64,000 bases of DNA, from the NCBI GenBank assembly GCA_030386875.1, contig CM059562.1, positions 61,564,201-61,628,200 of the forward strand. Reading direction: 5' to 3'. Positions 33,846 through 46,171 of the stretch are shown here, piece after piece. Under the pieces are notes generated by a model. That model was not told the DNA's origin and searched no databases. It saw nothing but the letters and a program-made list of their open reading frames with translations. This stretch comes from Morinoia aosen. Taxonomy: Eukaryota > Arthropoda > Malacostraca > Amphipoda > Talitridae. The stretch's first letter is position 1; every line of letters starts with the position of its first letter. Both the position numbers and the translations under genes were made by a program.

Positions 33846-36800
33846 GAGCGTCTGCTCTGACGCCTCGATGTCCGAGGTTTTTATGAAATTAGTTAATAGA
33901 ATATTAAATAATTCTCAATGGCTATTATATTCGGTGCATTAGTATTTTGTACTGGAAATAAAGAAATGAGTGCTTCATAGAATTTGTATTCCTCACATTA
34001 ACAAGGCTTCAGTTGAATATAATTAGGAAAGAGGTTTAATATTGATTTGACGTTTAGGATTGAATTTACTCCTTACGCAGTTGTAGTCAATTTTTTCAGA
34101 ATTTAAACATGCCTTGCTGAGAAATCAGAAACTTAAACTTGAATGTAATTTTAAGGACTGGGTGCGGCAGTTTACCGCCTAGACGTTTTTCGAAAATGAG
34201 AAATATGAAAAATAAAGGCTCTTATTATTCCAGAGTTTTTATAGTTTGTTCTTTAAAGCAATGATTAGCAATCGTTATCTATCCGTGTGTTTCAAAATAA
34301 AAGACCGCTCGTGTATTTAGAACTTGAAGCGACTTGAAAATAAGGGAATATTCAAAAACTCGTTAGGTAAAACAGCTCGTAGTTAATTGTTATGGTAAAG
34401 TTCACACTGTTTTAAGCAAATCAAAATGTAAAAATTAGTATAAATTTGCATGGTTACTGCAGCGGGTTGAACTGAAGCTCAATAATGAACTCAAATTGAA
34501 CTCTATTTCAATATCCAACGCTGAAATAAATATGAAATAATTTCGAAAGCGCTTCCATTTTCTTCTGATGAAATTTGTGTAAAATATAGTTTGTGGACCA
34601 AAAGCGTCATCGAAAGCACGAAAGTGACCCCTGTATATTAAGTTACTGTTAATGAGTTAAAACAATTACTTATTGTACAAAATTTACATCCTAAACAGGC
34701 TATGAAACTATTTAGATGAACAGGACGGGCAGCAGATCATAGCAAGTATTCAGCATAAGCAGCCTTCACAAAAAATTGCATTTATTCATTTTTCTTTACA
34801 ATTTTGTATTATCAAAGTTACTCGTTCGACATGTTTATTTACTGTAGTAAGCTGATACGTTACTTTTAGCTACACTGTTTACTTGAGCTAGAAGATTCCA
34901 TTAGAAGTATGCTCTTCAAAAACATTTTGTCGTATTCACCGACACCGCAACACGAGTGGCCGACTAGCTTTTTGCCAACACCCTGATTAAAACCCATTCT
35001 TGAACTATTACGTCTAACCCATTCATTTTAATACTCTATTGTGATTTCATAGAAGCTGAGTTCATCACTTTCATACGTTGACCGCGCTGGGTGAAATGAA
35101 GTTCACTATTTAACTCAAATTTAAAAGTAAAAAGTTGTCAGCAATTATAAAAATACCAAACATTAACGTGATCCGTTAAATATCAATAGCTTTAAAAGAT
35201 TCCTCAAATTATTTAAATGTTCCATCGATGGGTCCTATCGTAAGCAATGTGTTAAGCAATACCATCAAAGACAATTAACTGGATGCCTTGACAGAAAATA
35301 TTGTTCATCTTTAATCAGAGGCCCTAAACTGCTCCTCCATTCATATGAAAAAGCAGTGCAGTTTTTTATTTTTATTTTGGTTCACCTAAGATGTGAGTCG
35401 GATCATCTGTAGGTAAGATAATTAGAATAACAGCTGTTTTTCCGTTCTCGCACTACAATCTCGGCCTTACTATACGAATTTTTGAGTAAAATTGTACCGA
35501 ACTATAGGGTAATAGTCAACGACATCTGGAATACTCAGCGCAACCTAGGTCCCCTATCTGAAAACCAGATATTAACAAAATGTATGGAGTTCAGTGTGAA
35601 GCAGCGAAAATGATTACAGTACTCCGAAACCGACATCTATGAACGACATCTCCAAGTGAATGAACTCAATGTCCTTGGAAACAATTGTGAGGTCAATTTA
35701 GAGGGGCCTGAAAACAGCCTAACTGATTTAATGATGTTTGCCCACAATTTAAGGGCATTTGGACACAGGGTAATGCGCAAACAACAAATAGCACTTAGAC
35801 ACAAGTGCGAAAAAAATCAAGACAGCTCTGGATCTAAACATTTTCCAAGTTTAATTGTCAAAATATGGAACTAGCTACTGGAAATGTTGTGTCGGCTAGC
35901 ACTGTAAAAACAATCGAAAATCGTCTTGACCATTCTTAGGTTGGAAATCCTCAATAATCTAGAGTACATGTGTTGGCTGAAATTCAAGGGAAACTTTAAG
36001 AAACCATTATATGAAGAAATTGTTCCGTATTACCAGTAAAGGAGGGTTATGTTTGTTTATACGATAGATCAATTTCATTAATAGTGTTTTTTTACAATAG
36101 TTGGGTAAACATAGCGAGAAAAAATGACCGTGCAACGGCTCTAATATAATACTAATAATGCTAAAAAAAACTGTCAAGTAATGAGACCACACTATTGTGT
36201 AACTGCCTCGTACTGAAATTTTGAGTTAAATTGAATGTATTGGTGCTTGTGCTAGGAAGTTGATGGCTATAAGTGGTAATCTTGAGTGTCTGCGTACGAT
36301 TGCTGGCTGACGTACCGCTCACGACATGAGAAACAACCCGAGAATTTGCCAGTCGCCTCATTTGTGCTACCGCATTCTGTTATGTTCTGCTCTGCTATAA
36401 ATTAAAAATATTCAGCTGGAATTTATTTGTAAATGTAAGCATTGTCCCTACAATGCTGCATTTTTCATCAGGTGGTGGTAAGCAAGATTTATCGAAATGA
36501 AAAATTCTAGTGCGCAACACTGTAGCTCTTGAGCACTGGGGCCTGTATTATATTTGTGATACAATACTACAGGAGACGCGTCTGACCGCCTGCTGTCTCC
36601 CTTTCCAAAGGTGAGCAGCCCAACTGAGCAAGAGTTGGTTATCCAAAGCCCCAAGCACAAAAATAGTTGTAGTAGTAGCAGTTCGTCCGCTTGGCACAAA
36701 TTTGCATTACACATTGATACAATAGCTGATCATCGAGAGTACTTGTATGTTTAATCGAACGCTTGTTTTCAATCAAAAATTTATAAAAAATACACAGGAA

Positions 36801-37473
36801 TTCGCTTACTAACATACGTAACGTATTTAATGGATAAATTAGCACGTAAAATGATAAAACCTTAGTTATTTTTCATTAGTTATTGTTCATTTCCTAGCGC
36901 ATCACCCACTCAACGCAGGACAAAGTCGTCAATTGACCACCTTGTGTGTAGTTTTTTCCAATTTTGCTCTTGAACTCGTACGCGTTCAGTTGTTCGTTGC
37001 TTTAAAGGATTAAAAGCGAAACAGCTTAAGATTTGTAGGACTATACCCTATTTCATATAATGAAAACTGAAATAACAAAAAGTATAATATATTGCCCCGA
37101 TCGCCAACTCATATATGCTATTAAGTCCTCCTACAGTGCTGAGTTAAGATCCTATTTTAATGTATTCTACATAGGAACACCTAAAAATTATCCAAACCAA
37201 CCAATCTGCATCGCACGAAAGTTTGAAAAACGCTGTAAAGTTGACTGATATTTCACAGCAATATCATCACTTTTTAAGAAGTAAGAGGACTTCGAAATAT
37301 AGTTCAGAATCATTCACGGTCACATAGCTGAAGTGCAACGCACCATTTGTAGGAGTCGCATCACCGGAAAGTATACTGTATGAGCGCTGTTTCAGGTGAT
37401 TCTAAGATGCGAAATTTTTCATTTTCCATGATGACTGAGGAAAGTACACACAAACAGGGACCGACGAATCCGG
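33846..37473. other. AT-rich non-coding stretch
   Basis: About 3.6 kb. The only ORF with protein-like composition is + 35656-35874 (MNELNVLGNNCEVNLEGPEN...), preceded directly by an in-frame stop and without splice signals. I do not call it. Confidence 0.35.
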
Positions 37474-37633
37474 TTAGACCATCGCGGTTGTGTTGGAAAG
37501 TGAGCGGCGCCGAGCCCGCGGAGAAACTTGGTCCAGGGGCACCTTGAGTTCCGGATCTTGCTGCCCGAAGTCGTGGCGGGCCCGACGCTCGTAGAGAGGA
37601 AATGGCTCCGTTAGCCAAATTATAAGGCATTCG
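37474..37633 (-). CDS. Possible terminal exon in GC-rich block
   Basis: A - strand frame after ACTATAG reads LTEPFPLYERRARHDFGQQD and then ELKVPLDQVSPRARRRSLSN, ending TTAMV and a TAA at 37474-37476. The composition is good and there is an RARRRS polybasic motif, but the block is GC-rich and open in other frames too. The acceptor is poor. Confidence 0.25.
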
Positions 37634-39732
37634 CTATAGTCACTCTCATGTTATTAAGGTGCATGTTCTGCAATGTCGGATGATAACGAAAATTTGATGA
37701 ATCATTTTGCTCGATATTGGTAAAAAATGTAATAGAATACGTTCCTCATTTCTGAGTGGTGTCACCTGATTTATAAGAAAGTTCATATATCAAGGGTCCA
37801 TTACAGTTCTGTAAAATAAAAAATAGATTGCATTCTCCAATGAATTTCAAAGAATATGTAAAAGCCGCGTCAAATAACATAGAATTAATTTCATAGTTTT
37901 TTCGCACCTTCATTTCTTCGTTGGACCTCGAAAGTTAACGAGCCCACTCCTATAAGCTCGAACATTTTGAGATGTAGCCTCTTTTTTGAATCGAAAATGG
38001 GAAGGCGAGATAAAAGCTGACCAACATAATAAAAATATGCACTAGGAAATCCAAGTTGAATGGAATGAGCTAGTGATGCGAACATAATTTAGTCCTCGTA
38101 AATCATCCCTTTTATGCAAAGATGCGCGGTGAAAAAAAATGCAAACATTTGACCGGAAGCAATTCAATGTCCCCACGAAGAAGCGGTTGAAAGAGCTACT
38201 CGACACAACTATACACGCTGTTCATGTCTCTTTACAGACTGCATACTGCCATACAGGAAATGAAAGCACTCAATTATGGTAAGAGCACGCAAGCAAAAAC
38301 GTCTGCCTCTTCTATCGCCAAACCGCAGGTAGTTTGTGGTACACCAAGTGTTTGAAAACTCTGGTTGAATGTCAAATTTTATATTTTCATGCTCCCGATG
38401 CCAGTCCTCAAAGTTGTTACAAACGGAGGTATATAAAAGACAAAGCAAGTAAAAGATATACTGGAAATTAAAAAAAAAACTTAGTCGGTTGTTCTAAAGC
38501 GAGGTCTGCAGAAGTAGAACAAACTTAATGTTAAGAACTGTAGCCAGCAAGAACACAATTGGATAAGTATTGTCACGCACGTACTAATTTGAACAACGGC
38601 TAATCGACTGCTGCAGGCTATGGAGTAAAATGCATAACATGTAGACTCGTAGTGGAGTTATTCGCTGCCATAATTTCACTCCTTTGGTTCAGTAAATGAT
38701 AGCAGTGGTTTTTAACTCTCATCTTCGGGACTCATCCGTTGAAGGTGTTGATTAGTTCGTCGGCAGTTCCCACGCCTCGAAGTAAATTCAGGCTGAGATG
38801 TAGCACAACCGTTCTTTGCATCAGGGACCGTTACTCATCTCTCCGTCTGAGAAACGAGACGAACTCCCAGCTTAATAAAAGAGGGAGCGTCGATATTTGA
38901 AGTTACGCAATCCTGAAAATTATTTTACCTTCCCGATAGTGGAAAAATCTTTTCTGGAAGGTGATAATCTTTTATGGAAGGTGATAATGGTAATGTACGT
39001 GCAGTGATTAATTATTTGTAAAGTTTATGTACAGAAGCATTTTGTGTACTAGTATAAGCAAAAACTGTTGCTCATGATAGAGATTATACTTCAAAGTAAC
39101 ACATTCTGCATTAGTAATCAATAACGATCTTTCACACACTGCTATCCAAACGAATATTCATGAACTCAATTTTTTCGTCCAAAACATTATAGTTGCTAAG
39201 GTAACACCCACGCTGAATTCAGTCCTCACAAGCTTGAGGGCTTGACCATCTTCTTCTTTCTTAACTAGTAAATGATCGAAATGACCTAAAAGAATTCGGT
39301 GAGTAAAAAAAAAGAACTATCTTTATGAGATTCCAGCCAATTTGGTATTTATAGCCTTTCAGCGTACGTGTTTATAGTAGGGTGCGATGATATTTTATTT
39401 AAATTGGTTGAAAAACTTAGTGCCTTTCACACTATTAAGTGCAATCATGTTCAGGAGTCGGCCTGAAGTGAGAACAGCTTATGTTAACGACTTGTGCATC
39501 CTTTTCGTGAAGATGAAATAAATCGTTGTTGGCCAGAACGAATTAAGACGTTAAAAGCTATCATAAGCTTCGTGATGTTTATTATGAAGTGAGTTAATCA
39601 ACGAGGTATGATATATTGAGGACTAGGTTTTCTGAACTGCTCTCTATTAAGGACTCTTTATTCTTCAACCGAAAATCTAAAGCAATTTTTTCTACAGACA
39701 ACGCTCTTCAATCCGATCTAAGGATTGTTTAT
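37634..39732. other. AT-rich stretch with a short tandem duplication
   Basis: A 20-bp unit (ATCTTTTMTGGAAGGTGATA) is repeated twice at 38947-38986. Otherwise only short ORFs. Confidence 0.5.
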
Positions 39733-39835
39733 CGAGTGAATCTTTAGATTCTGTAGAGATGGGGATTGACCAACTTCAGCTGAAGGTAAAAAAGAGAATT
39801 TTAATTAGCGGGAACGAAATTTTTAGATTCACTCG
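39733..39835. mobile_element. 103-bp foldback element
   Basis: Exact 11-bp terminal inverted repeats, CGAGTGAATCT at 39733-39743 and AGATTCACTCG at 39825-39835, flank a core containing the palindrome CTTCAGCTGAAG. The core (39755-39820) recurs inverted at 40791-40858. It is probably a very small non-autonomous DNA transposon. Confidence 0.6.
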
Positions 39836-40128
39836 CAAATAAATTTAACAGCTAGGTCCTTCATTTCGTCCACCAATTTCTCCAATGTTTGATAGTTTAT
39901 TTAATCGATCAAGTAGTTTTTTCAGTGGGCGATGTAGTTGTATTCATCAAGACTATTAATCTTCTGTTGGTTTACTTTTTCCAACGTTGCTCATGAATAT
40001 TCGTAGTACTATCCATTTCTCCAATAATAATGACAAAAGTGGGATACAGAGTGATAATAAATAATATTGTGTTGAATTAAATGTTCCCACAATCGCTGCG
40101 AGTCGAGTCCTGTCCCTTTGGTGCGGTA
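39836..40128. other. Non-coding stretch upstream of a promoter-like site
   Basis: AT-rich, with nothing recognised. Confidence 0.4.
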
Positions 40129-40165
40129 TATATAAGCGTCGCAGGCCACGTGGCTGCTCAGACAC
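40129..40165 (+). promoter_or_regulatory. TATA box and initiator
   Basis: TATATAAG at 40129-40136 is followed by an initiator-like CTCAGAC whose A (40160) lies 31 bases after the first T, the classic spacing. A second initiator-like TCAGTG follows at 40167. An ATG at 40181 begins ATGGACTCAG then GTTTAC, which might be a short first coding exon with a weak donor. The downstream exon is not identified. Confidence 0.45.
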
Positions 40166-40790
40166 ATCAGTGCTGTGCAAATGGACTCAGGTTTACGAAT
40201 GTTTTCAAAATACCGCGCTGATATTTTATTATACTTTTCCAAATTTATCTTATTGAAAAGAATTCTCTGAGAAAAATAACAACAATGAAATGCGACGTAA
40301 CAATGATATCAAGTTGGCAGTAAAACTTCTCGAGTGTAGACCATGTGTTCATAGTTCTAAAAAACTTCTTCATAGATTCGTGAAATTGCTCAAGCATTCT
40401 GGGGTCAGGCGTCCACACATTGTTACTCTTAGTTGCTTGCTGCTGCTTATATAAATTTGCCTTCTATTATAGACTTCTGTTTATTTCTTTCGACAATGTC
40501 GCTCAAGCAATGTAAGGATTAATTTTTTAGACTCTTTACATTTATTGCGGAATATTTTTCCCACCACGAACAATAAATAACAGAAGTGCGTCAAATTTTT
40601 CAAGGGTGATATTATATTGAATAATATACATATAATTTAATACCAATACAATAATTAAGGTGTCGACGTCTTCTTTTGTCAGGTCACAATGAAAGAGGCG
40701 TGTGGTAATCTTTCTTGAAACTTAATCGAGCATTTCTTGTGCTCGAGCCTTATTTAATCACTTGACTATACAGCAAGCAGCGATAAAACC

Positions 40791-40858
40791 ATTTCGTTCC
40801 GGCTAATTGAAATTCTCTTTTTTTACCTTCAGCTGAAGTTGGTCAATCCCCATCTCTT
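40791..40858 (-). repeat. Inverted copy of the 39.7 kb foldback core
   Basis: About 68 bp matching the complement of 39755-39820 with few differences, including CTTCAGCTGAAGTTGGTCAA. The 11-bp terminal repeats are absent, so it is truncated. The pair, about 1 kb apart and inverted, could form a hairpin in single strands or RNA. Confidence 0.65.
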
Positions 40859-42021
40859 CAGACTACATAAGATTTCATAAAACTTGTAACTGTCAAAACA
40901 TGCTTCAAATGCAGACGTTAAGGCATCTTAAGTTGTGAAAATGGAAAGAGAAAAAAAGTATCTGGAAGGGTATTAATTGTTTTCAATATCTCATTCTTAA
41001 TTAACTGATGGCTCCCAGTACCATACAGTACTTTGGTAGCAGCACTGTCATCATTCACTCATTATTGGCCATGAAAAGTGGATTCTTCATCTCCGTAAAG
41101 ATTTTGTATCCCAGCCGAGGATGCAGATCTGCTCGGCGACAGGAATGTGATTTCATTTAAAGAAGTCTACATAGGGGCATATGGTCTGATATTAAAGCAA
41201 TACATTTTTATGAACAGTTTGGCAGTAATTAAAAATGATTACAATCAATTTGTATTGACTGCTATTAACTTCACCCATAAAATGACATTATTATTCAAAA
41301 GCTTTACTTTCAAAAGCAGCAAAGACAGAATTTCAAGCAATTACGAAAGCTATCGTCAATGGATCGTCAAAATGGGCTTGGAAATAATAATTTAACTTTC
41401 AAGTTCTTCGGAGTTCGTTCCGCTTCATCATTATAGTTGCTTAGGAGACTACAGGACACTTAGATTGAATCAGGCTTCTATCAAGAGAAAAACAGAAAAG
41501 ATAAACTCGCATTCCACGTAGAAGTAAAGTGAAATTTCCCTAGCAGTATTCATTAGTTTCCTAACAAGCTTGACGCAATGACGCTAATATTTTAATTACG
41601 ATTAGTATTTATGACTATACAAAAAAGCAACTTTAATGTCAACCACTGTTTTCATTTAATGCTAATCATACCTGAAATGTAAGCAAAGCGAATATAACCT
41701 TAATGCCTACATCAAATTTTCAACACCTCAGTGGGCAAGAATTTTGTAGGAATGATACATATCAAGATAGATAAAATTTCCTAATCACTTTTCACATGCA
41801 TATGGAACGTACTAATTCGATCGAATCCCAAGCATTCTTTCAAGCTCCTAATAATAATCTAGAATTTCCAAGTAATATTTTCCATTGCTCTGCAATCCTC
41901 ATTGCATGAGGATGGACCAATGCAATTGGGAGCCACAAGCACGTCTACGCCCAGCTTACCGAACCGATCGAAGCCCTTTGATACTAGAGGAGCGAACCGG
42001 CTCTCTACCATTGAAATTAGA
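40859..42021. other. 3' flank of the Star-like gene
   Basis: AT-rich, with an 82-codon + ORF (41147-41395) of uncertain meaning. No clear - strand polyadenylation signal was found near 42022. Confidence 0.35.
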
Positions 42022-42615
42022 TTATTGAGGTACTTTATCCGAAAACTGAATACTTGGATAATGATGTGAGTCCCTCAAGACATCGACTGTAATAATTTTT
42101 GGGGGAAAGTCATAAGTTATCATGAGCTTGTTTTCACACACTGAACGTCGATTTATCATAGATTCAGGCACCTGCAGCTTTTGAAAGAGGGTGCTATTTA
42201 TGTGTACAAATATAAAGTCTGGTATCGCGTAACAGAATGCGTCAAAAAAGTAATAGCCTTTGCTTAGCATGAAATCGACAAGATCTTCATCCTCCACACA
42301 CTTGTGAACTTGTTCTACGTCAGAAATTAGTTGAGCTGGCACGCTTGTATTTCGTCGCAAAGACGCTAAGGGTTCAAAAACTGCTGACACCTTGACGCCA
42401 ATTACGTTCCATTTCGGCGAGACGTGCTCGATAGACCACACGTCCACGTCGATATCGTCGAATGGGAAACTCTTGATCATATCAAGTTCCCCGCCCTCGG
42501 TGTCCAGGCTGAAGTACTTAACGTGTGTGACGTTGAGAGCGGTAAGGAGAGTGGCGGCAGGCAGACACTGGATCGAGAAGAACCCGCTGTACTCTTCAGT
42601 GGAGGGAGAGCCCTT
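42022..42615 (-). CDS. Star-like protein, last exon
   Basis: The acceptor CATTCAACAG ends at 42616 and the exon opens in phase 0, reading KGSPSTEEYSGFFSIQCLPA and then THVKYFSLDTEGGELDMIKS up to a stop at 42022. The order (EYSGFFSIQC, ~11 residues, then V-KYFSLDTEG-E, DVWSIEH) matches the C-terminal half of the FkbM-type methyltransferase-like domain of Star proteins. The conserved LD-EG motif is intact. The final ~110 residues (CVEDEDLVDFMLSKGYYFFD) are typical of the family's C terminus. In Drosophila, Star is a type II membrane protein of the early secretory pathway needed for trafficking of EGF-receptor ligands. Whether this relative does the same is unknown. Confidence 0.85.
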   Translation of the reverse strand, partial: KGSPSTEEYSGFFSIQCLPAATLLTALNVTHVKYFSLDTEGGELDMIKSFPFDDIDVDVWSIEHVSPKWNVIGVKVSAVFEPLASLRRNTSVPAQLISDVEQVHKCVEDEDLVDFMLSKGYYFFDAFCYAIPDFIFVHINSTLFQKLQVPESMINRRSVCENKLMITYDFPPKIITVDVLRDSHHYPSIQFSDKVPQ

Positions 42616-43328
42616 CTGTTGAATGAAAGCGCTGATGAATTTTCAATGTAAACACTATGCAAGGCTTAAGGCTGAAGGAGATGGATTCAGTGATGCGTGT
42701 ACGGTTTACATAATGACCATTGATTGTAATTATCAGGATAGATATAGTGAATGCAGTTCAAAATATATCGAAGAAAGTATATTTTTAACGTGTAGAAAAC
42801 GGCGAATTTCGTTATTCAAATTTATTCGTTTCTGACAAGAAGTACGGTTTTATTGACAAGAAACATGAACGAAAAAATTAGAGGAATGAAAAAAATTGTG
42901 GTCATTCATGCAAAGTTTAAATAAATCAACAATATTCTAATGTAAAAGTCTAACATTTCCATGATCCGGACCCAAATAATCGACCGAGTAGAAAAATTAA
43001 TGGTTATGAGGAGCATTTATTAGTTCAGTTTGGTTTGGTATTGCTACATCAATATTTGTCGCATACTTAAATACTTGAAAATATTAAGATGGATGAAAAT
43101 GTTTTTGCCTTAGTGGAAATGAAAATAAAATTTGCAACATCTATCTCTAAGGTTTTTGATATTTGACACTGATGCAGTGATTACAGAACAGTGAGAAAAA
43201 GCAATGGTATTTTTTGAGAGAAGAAATATTCTTTGCTTCCACGATGTAAAGTTCCGATAATCAGTAAACTTAAACAGAAATAATTATTAGGTCGGTAGCA
43301 GGAATGTAGAAAAATGAGGTTCGCTGAC
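42616..43328 (-). other. Star-like gene intron
   Basis: Bounded by ATG|GTCAGC and CAACAG on the - strand. AT-rich. Confidence 0.7.
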
Positions 43329-43790
43329 CATGATCCGCGAGTTTCCGTTGAAATCTTGCGAGACAGTAGACCGGCTGATCTGTTGAAGAATGTTTGTTTC
43401 TGGGTATCTGTTGCGGGACAGACACACGGGAGCCAGCCAGGCTTTTCTCCTGTTCTTTTCCAACATTTTAAAGTTCCTAGGATCAGGCTCTACTAAGAGC
43501 CCTGTCCAGTTCAAGGACTGCTCTAAGAACAACGAGTTCGACAATATCACTCCATCTAAAGCTCCCGCCTCTACAAAAAAGCCAGGCTCTTCATCAGAGA
43601 ACAGATCTTTCAGAACTGAATGCAGGAACATCCTCGTCACGTAGTTCACGCCCAGTTCTTCCCCTCGAAATTTACGGTCTGACTTGAGAGACTGACTCGG
43701 GGGCGGAGGAGGGATCAAAATATTCCTTCTGACCACCGTCAAGAGCGTCTCATCAGTCGGCGAGAGCGGGCCTTGCATTCGCCACAGCAA
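43329..43790 (-). CDS. Star-like protein, core domain exon
   Basis: A 462-nt exon with acceptor ATTGACAG at 43791 and donor ATG|GTCAGC at 43328, phase 0 at both ends. It encodes LLWRMQGPLSPTDETLLTVV at the start, a Pro-rich linker (LIPPPPPSQS), and the signature FFVEAGALDG, followed by NWTGLLVEPDPRNF and RKAWLAPVCLS. This is the first half of the SAM-binding-like Methyltransf_21/FkbM fold as seen in Star relatives (E-GA-DG and VEP motifs present). The 5' part belongs to the luminal stem. It joins in phase to the exons at 42022-42615 and 46615-46715. Confidence 0.9.
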
Positions 43791-44260
43791 CTGTCAATGA
43801 GAATGGTTACGTTAGGTACAATTTACACATTAATCTCTATCGCATCACCTGCCGATTAGGCGTGTGTGATTTCCAATTTTTCCGATATTTCTATTTTTTC
43901 GATATTAGAGAAAAAGATTTTAAATTCGTTTCAATGCACTTCGCGTCACAAAATATTCTTGTTATTTCTTAAATTCAAGAGTATCATACTGCCCTACAAT
44001 TTTTTTGCTGCAAACTTGCTACAGTGAGAATATATACTATTTTCTTAAAATTTAAAAATATTGTATGGCTGAGAAGGATTTTCATCCCTCATTTAGATGA
44101 ATTTTCTTTCAGAGACTTGCTGCTCTCTGAAAAGCCTCGTACTTCTATCGAACATTAGCTGACACGTTGATTACTTCGATGACATACAGGTATCTTCAAT
44201 CAGAACGCCGCCGAGGAACATAGGGGAGTGTATGAAGAGTGTAAATGATGCATTGCATGT
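43791..44260 (-). other. Star-like gene intron, proximal part
   Basis: AT-rich intron sequence between the core exon and the transposon remnant at 44261. Nothing else is recognised. Confidence 0.55.
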
Positions 44261-44650
44261 ACAGGGTGGTCGCTAAAAATGTGTGCCTTTTAAAATTGCT
44301 GTAACTTTTTTCCGCAAGCAGGATGGAGAAATAAAACTGGTGTTATCGGAATAAAAAATAATTAATTTTTCATTTCCATTTTACTTTACCTACGATTCAA
44401 AATACCCACCATAGCTGCGATACATTTCTCGATGCGGCCAGCGTAATTTCTGATGACGCTCTCAAGAACCTTCCTTTATCAATGTTTCTCACAATAAACT
44501 GGGCTGGACACTTATGGAAGTTCTTTTGAATCGTTATTTTGTTAGGTTTGAATCGGTAATCCAAGACGAATTGATACAATTTCCGTCATTTCTTCGATGA
44601 TGAACTTGCGTTGTTGAAGAGTCAGTTGTGCCATGTTCAGTGATTATAAT
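44261..44650 (-). mobile_element. Internally deleted DNA transposon inside the Star-like gene intron
   Basis: On the - strand an ATG at 44634 starts MAQLTLQQRKFIIEEM, typical of the N terminus of one group of Tc1/mariner-like transposases, and breaks after ~30 codons. Close downstream the typical C-terminal end appears in another frame (KVLESVIRNYAGRIEKCIAA, ending near 44387). The catalytic middle is missing. The + strand left edge has a terminal-repeat-like ACAGGGTGGTCGC at 44261. The opposite terminal repeat is not clear. A dead, deletion-derived copy. Confidence 0.65.
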
Positions 44651-46083
44651 AATCTTCCCTGCTGCACCCATGATGTTTATGCTTATTTAGAGGGTATACC
44701 AACTACTTTAGAAAACATTGAATTCTGTCCTTTAGGATGCGTTACGCTATAGTCTCCTATTTCATATATTTAAAAAGTGAGTAGGATTTTAAAAGGTATA
44801 CATTTCTAGAAGCAACTCCGTACAGGTAAATCAATAGTATGCAATAACGTTATTTATTTGTGCTCGAATGTCTAATTACCATACACAGTCAGGTTATTTT
44901 GGTAACATATAGGTGAAACATATTCCCGTCCTCAAGTTATTGAATTTAGCTGCTTTGAGGATGACGAGAACCTCTGCAGGAAAGTGGTCCTGTTTGCAAT
45001 TCACTGATAACTTATGTTACTACTCATGTTAGGTAGTTCAGTCACGTCACACCATTCATTTTCAAATCGTACATTAAAATTTTTGGCTGAGAGTTTGAAA
45101 GAGTTTTTCGCCCTCCTACTTTGACTTCTTCATTCATTTTTACCCCAGTTTGTAAAATACATCATCAGTTTTTATACCTTATTTATCCCTTTTTTTGAGT
45201 AAATCTGCACGGGGAACGAAATTTTTTTGTGTTGAAAGCTGCTTTGTGTTAAGGTGTTTAAACAAGTAAAGCACAATTTTTCAAAAAATGAAACGAGACC
45301 CACTTGAACTTTCTGTCCTACATTAACTCCATCCCTGCTGGTGTACACAACATTGCAGCGCCGGGACTAATAACACTAGTTGTACAAAGTACTCTTAAAT
45401 CGACTCTCTGGGAGATCAGTTGCACTTGCTGTAAGTGTATATAACTTGCACGCTCTAATCTCACTACACGTTTCACCCACTATACTTCTTCTGTTCCTTC
45501 TTTGTCTTCGAATATCTTTAGATGTAGAAGGGATGTAAGTTTGAACTCGTCTCAACGTACCTCTGAAGAATAGCTTTCTACCGTAAAAACCGTGGCAAAA
45601 ATATATTTTGTGATAAAAATAAAGTTCCAGTTCCTGCCCAAATTGGTCAGCAGTCTTTCGACTTGTTCCTAAATTCATATATGACTTCTTCCTTCTACTC
45701 ATTGGACAATTCTTAGGGAATCTCCCTTTCTAGATTGTTCTCAAATGTACAGATTTTTTTGCACGAATGAACGTGAACTGTTAATAAAAATCCTGTAAAA
45801 TGAATATGAATAATAATTCACCTTTTGTTAAAGGCTTTAGGATAATATTGAAACCTTTGTTTTTTATTACTGTATGGTTCAAAAAGTTGTATTATGCTCC
45901 TCATATGTATGCAAAAATCACAGTTATTTTTTTCCTAGTGTAAATTTTCGAAGGGTTGGTTTATTCCAAAATCTAACACTAAGACCGCAATTGTTTAAAT
46001 TGGTTCAATATTCATCTCAAATTATAAATAGCAAACATTAACTGGAACGTGCCTTCATTTAGCTTTAATAAAGTATTTATGAA
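44651..46083 (-). other. Star-like gene intron, distal part
   Basis: AT-rich. A 108-codon basic - ORF (45376-45702, MSRRKKSYMNLGTSRKTADQ...) is present, possibly transposon debris, not identified. Confidence 0.4.
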
Positions 46084-46171
46084 AATTGAGTTTGTCCCTC
46101 ATGGTCGGTCTACAGCATTGTGAAAATCCCTCCGTGGTCATCGGTGGCCCACGTTGCGGTCAAAGTGTTAA
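46084..46171 (+). repeat. Dispersed repeat fragment, partner of 16151-16238
   Basis: Aligns over ~88 bp with the 16.2 kb copy. The end GTGGCCCACGTTGCGGTCAA is best conserved. Confidence 0.55.

Noticed and set aside
33535..33942. 135-codon + ORF
   Set aside because: Most of it reads through the 26-bp minisatellite. The overlapping frame is also open for the same reason.
45376..45702. 108-codon basic - ORF as a gene
   Set aside because: No domain, splice signal or start context. It sits in the Star-like intron and may be transposon debris.
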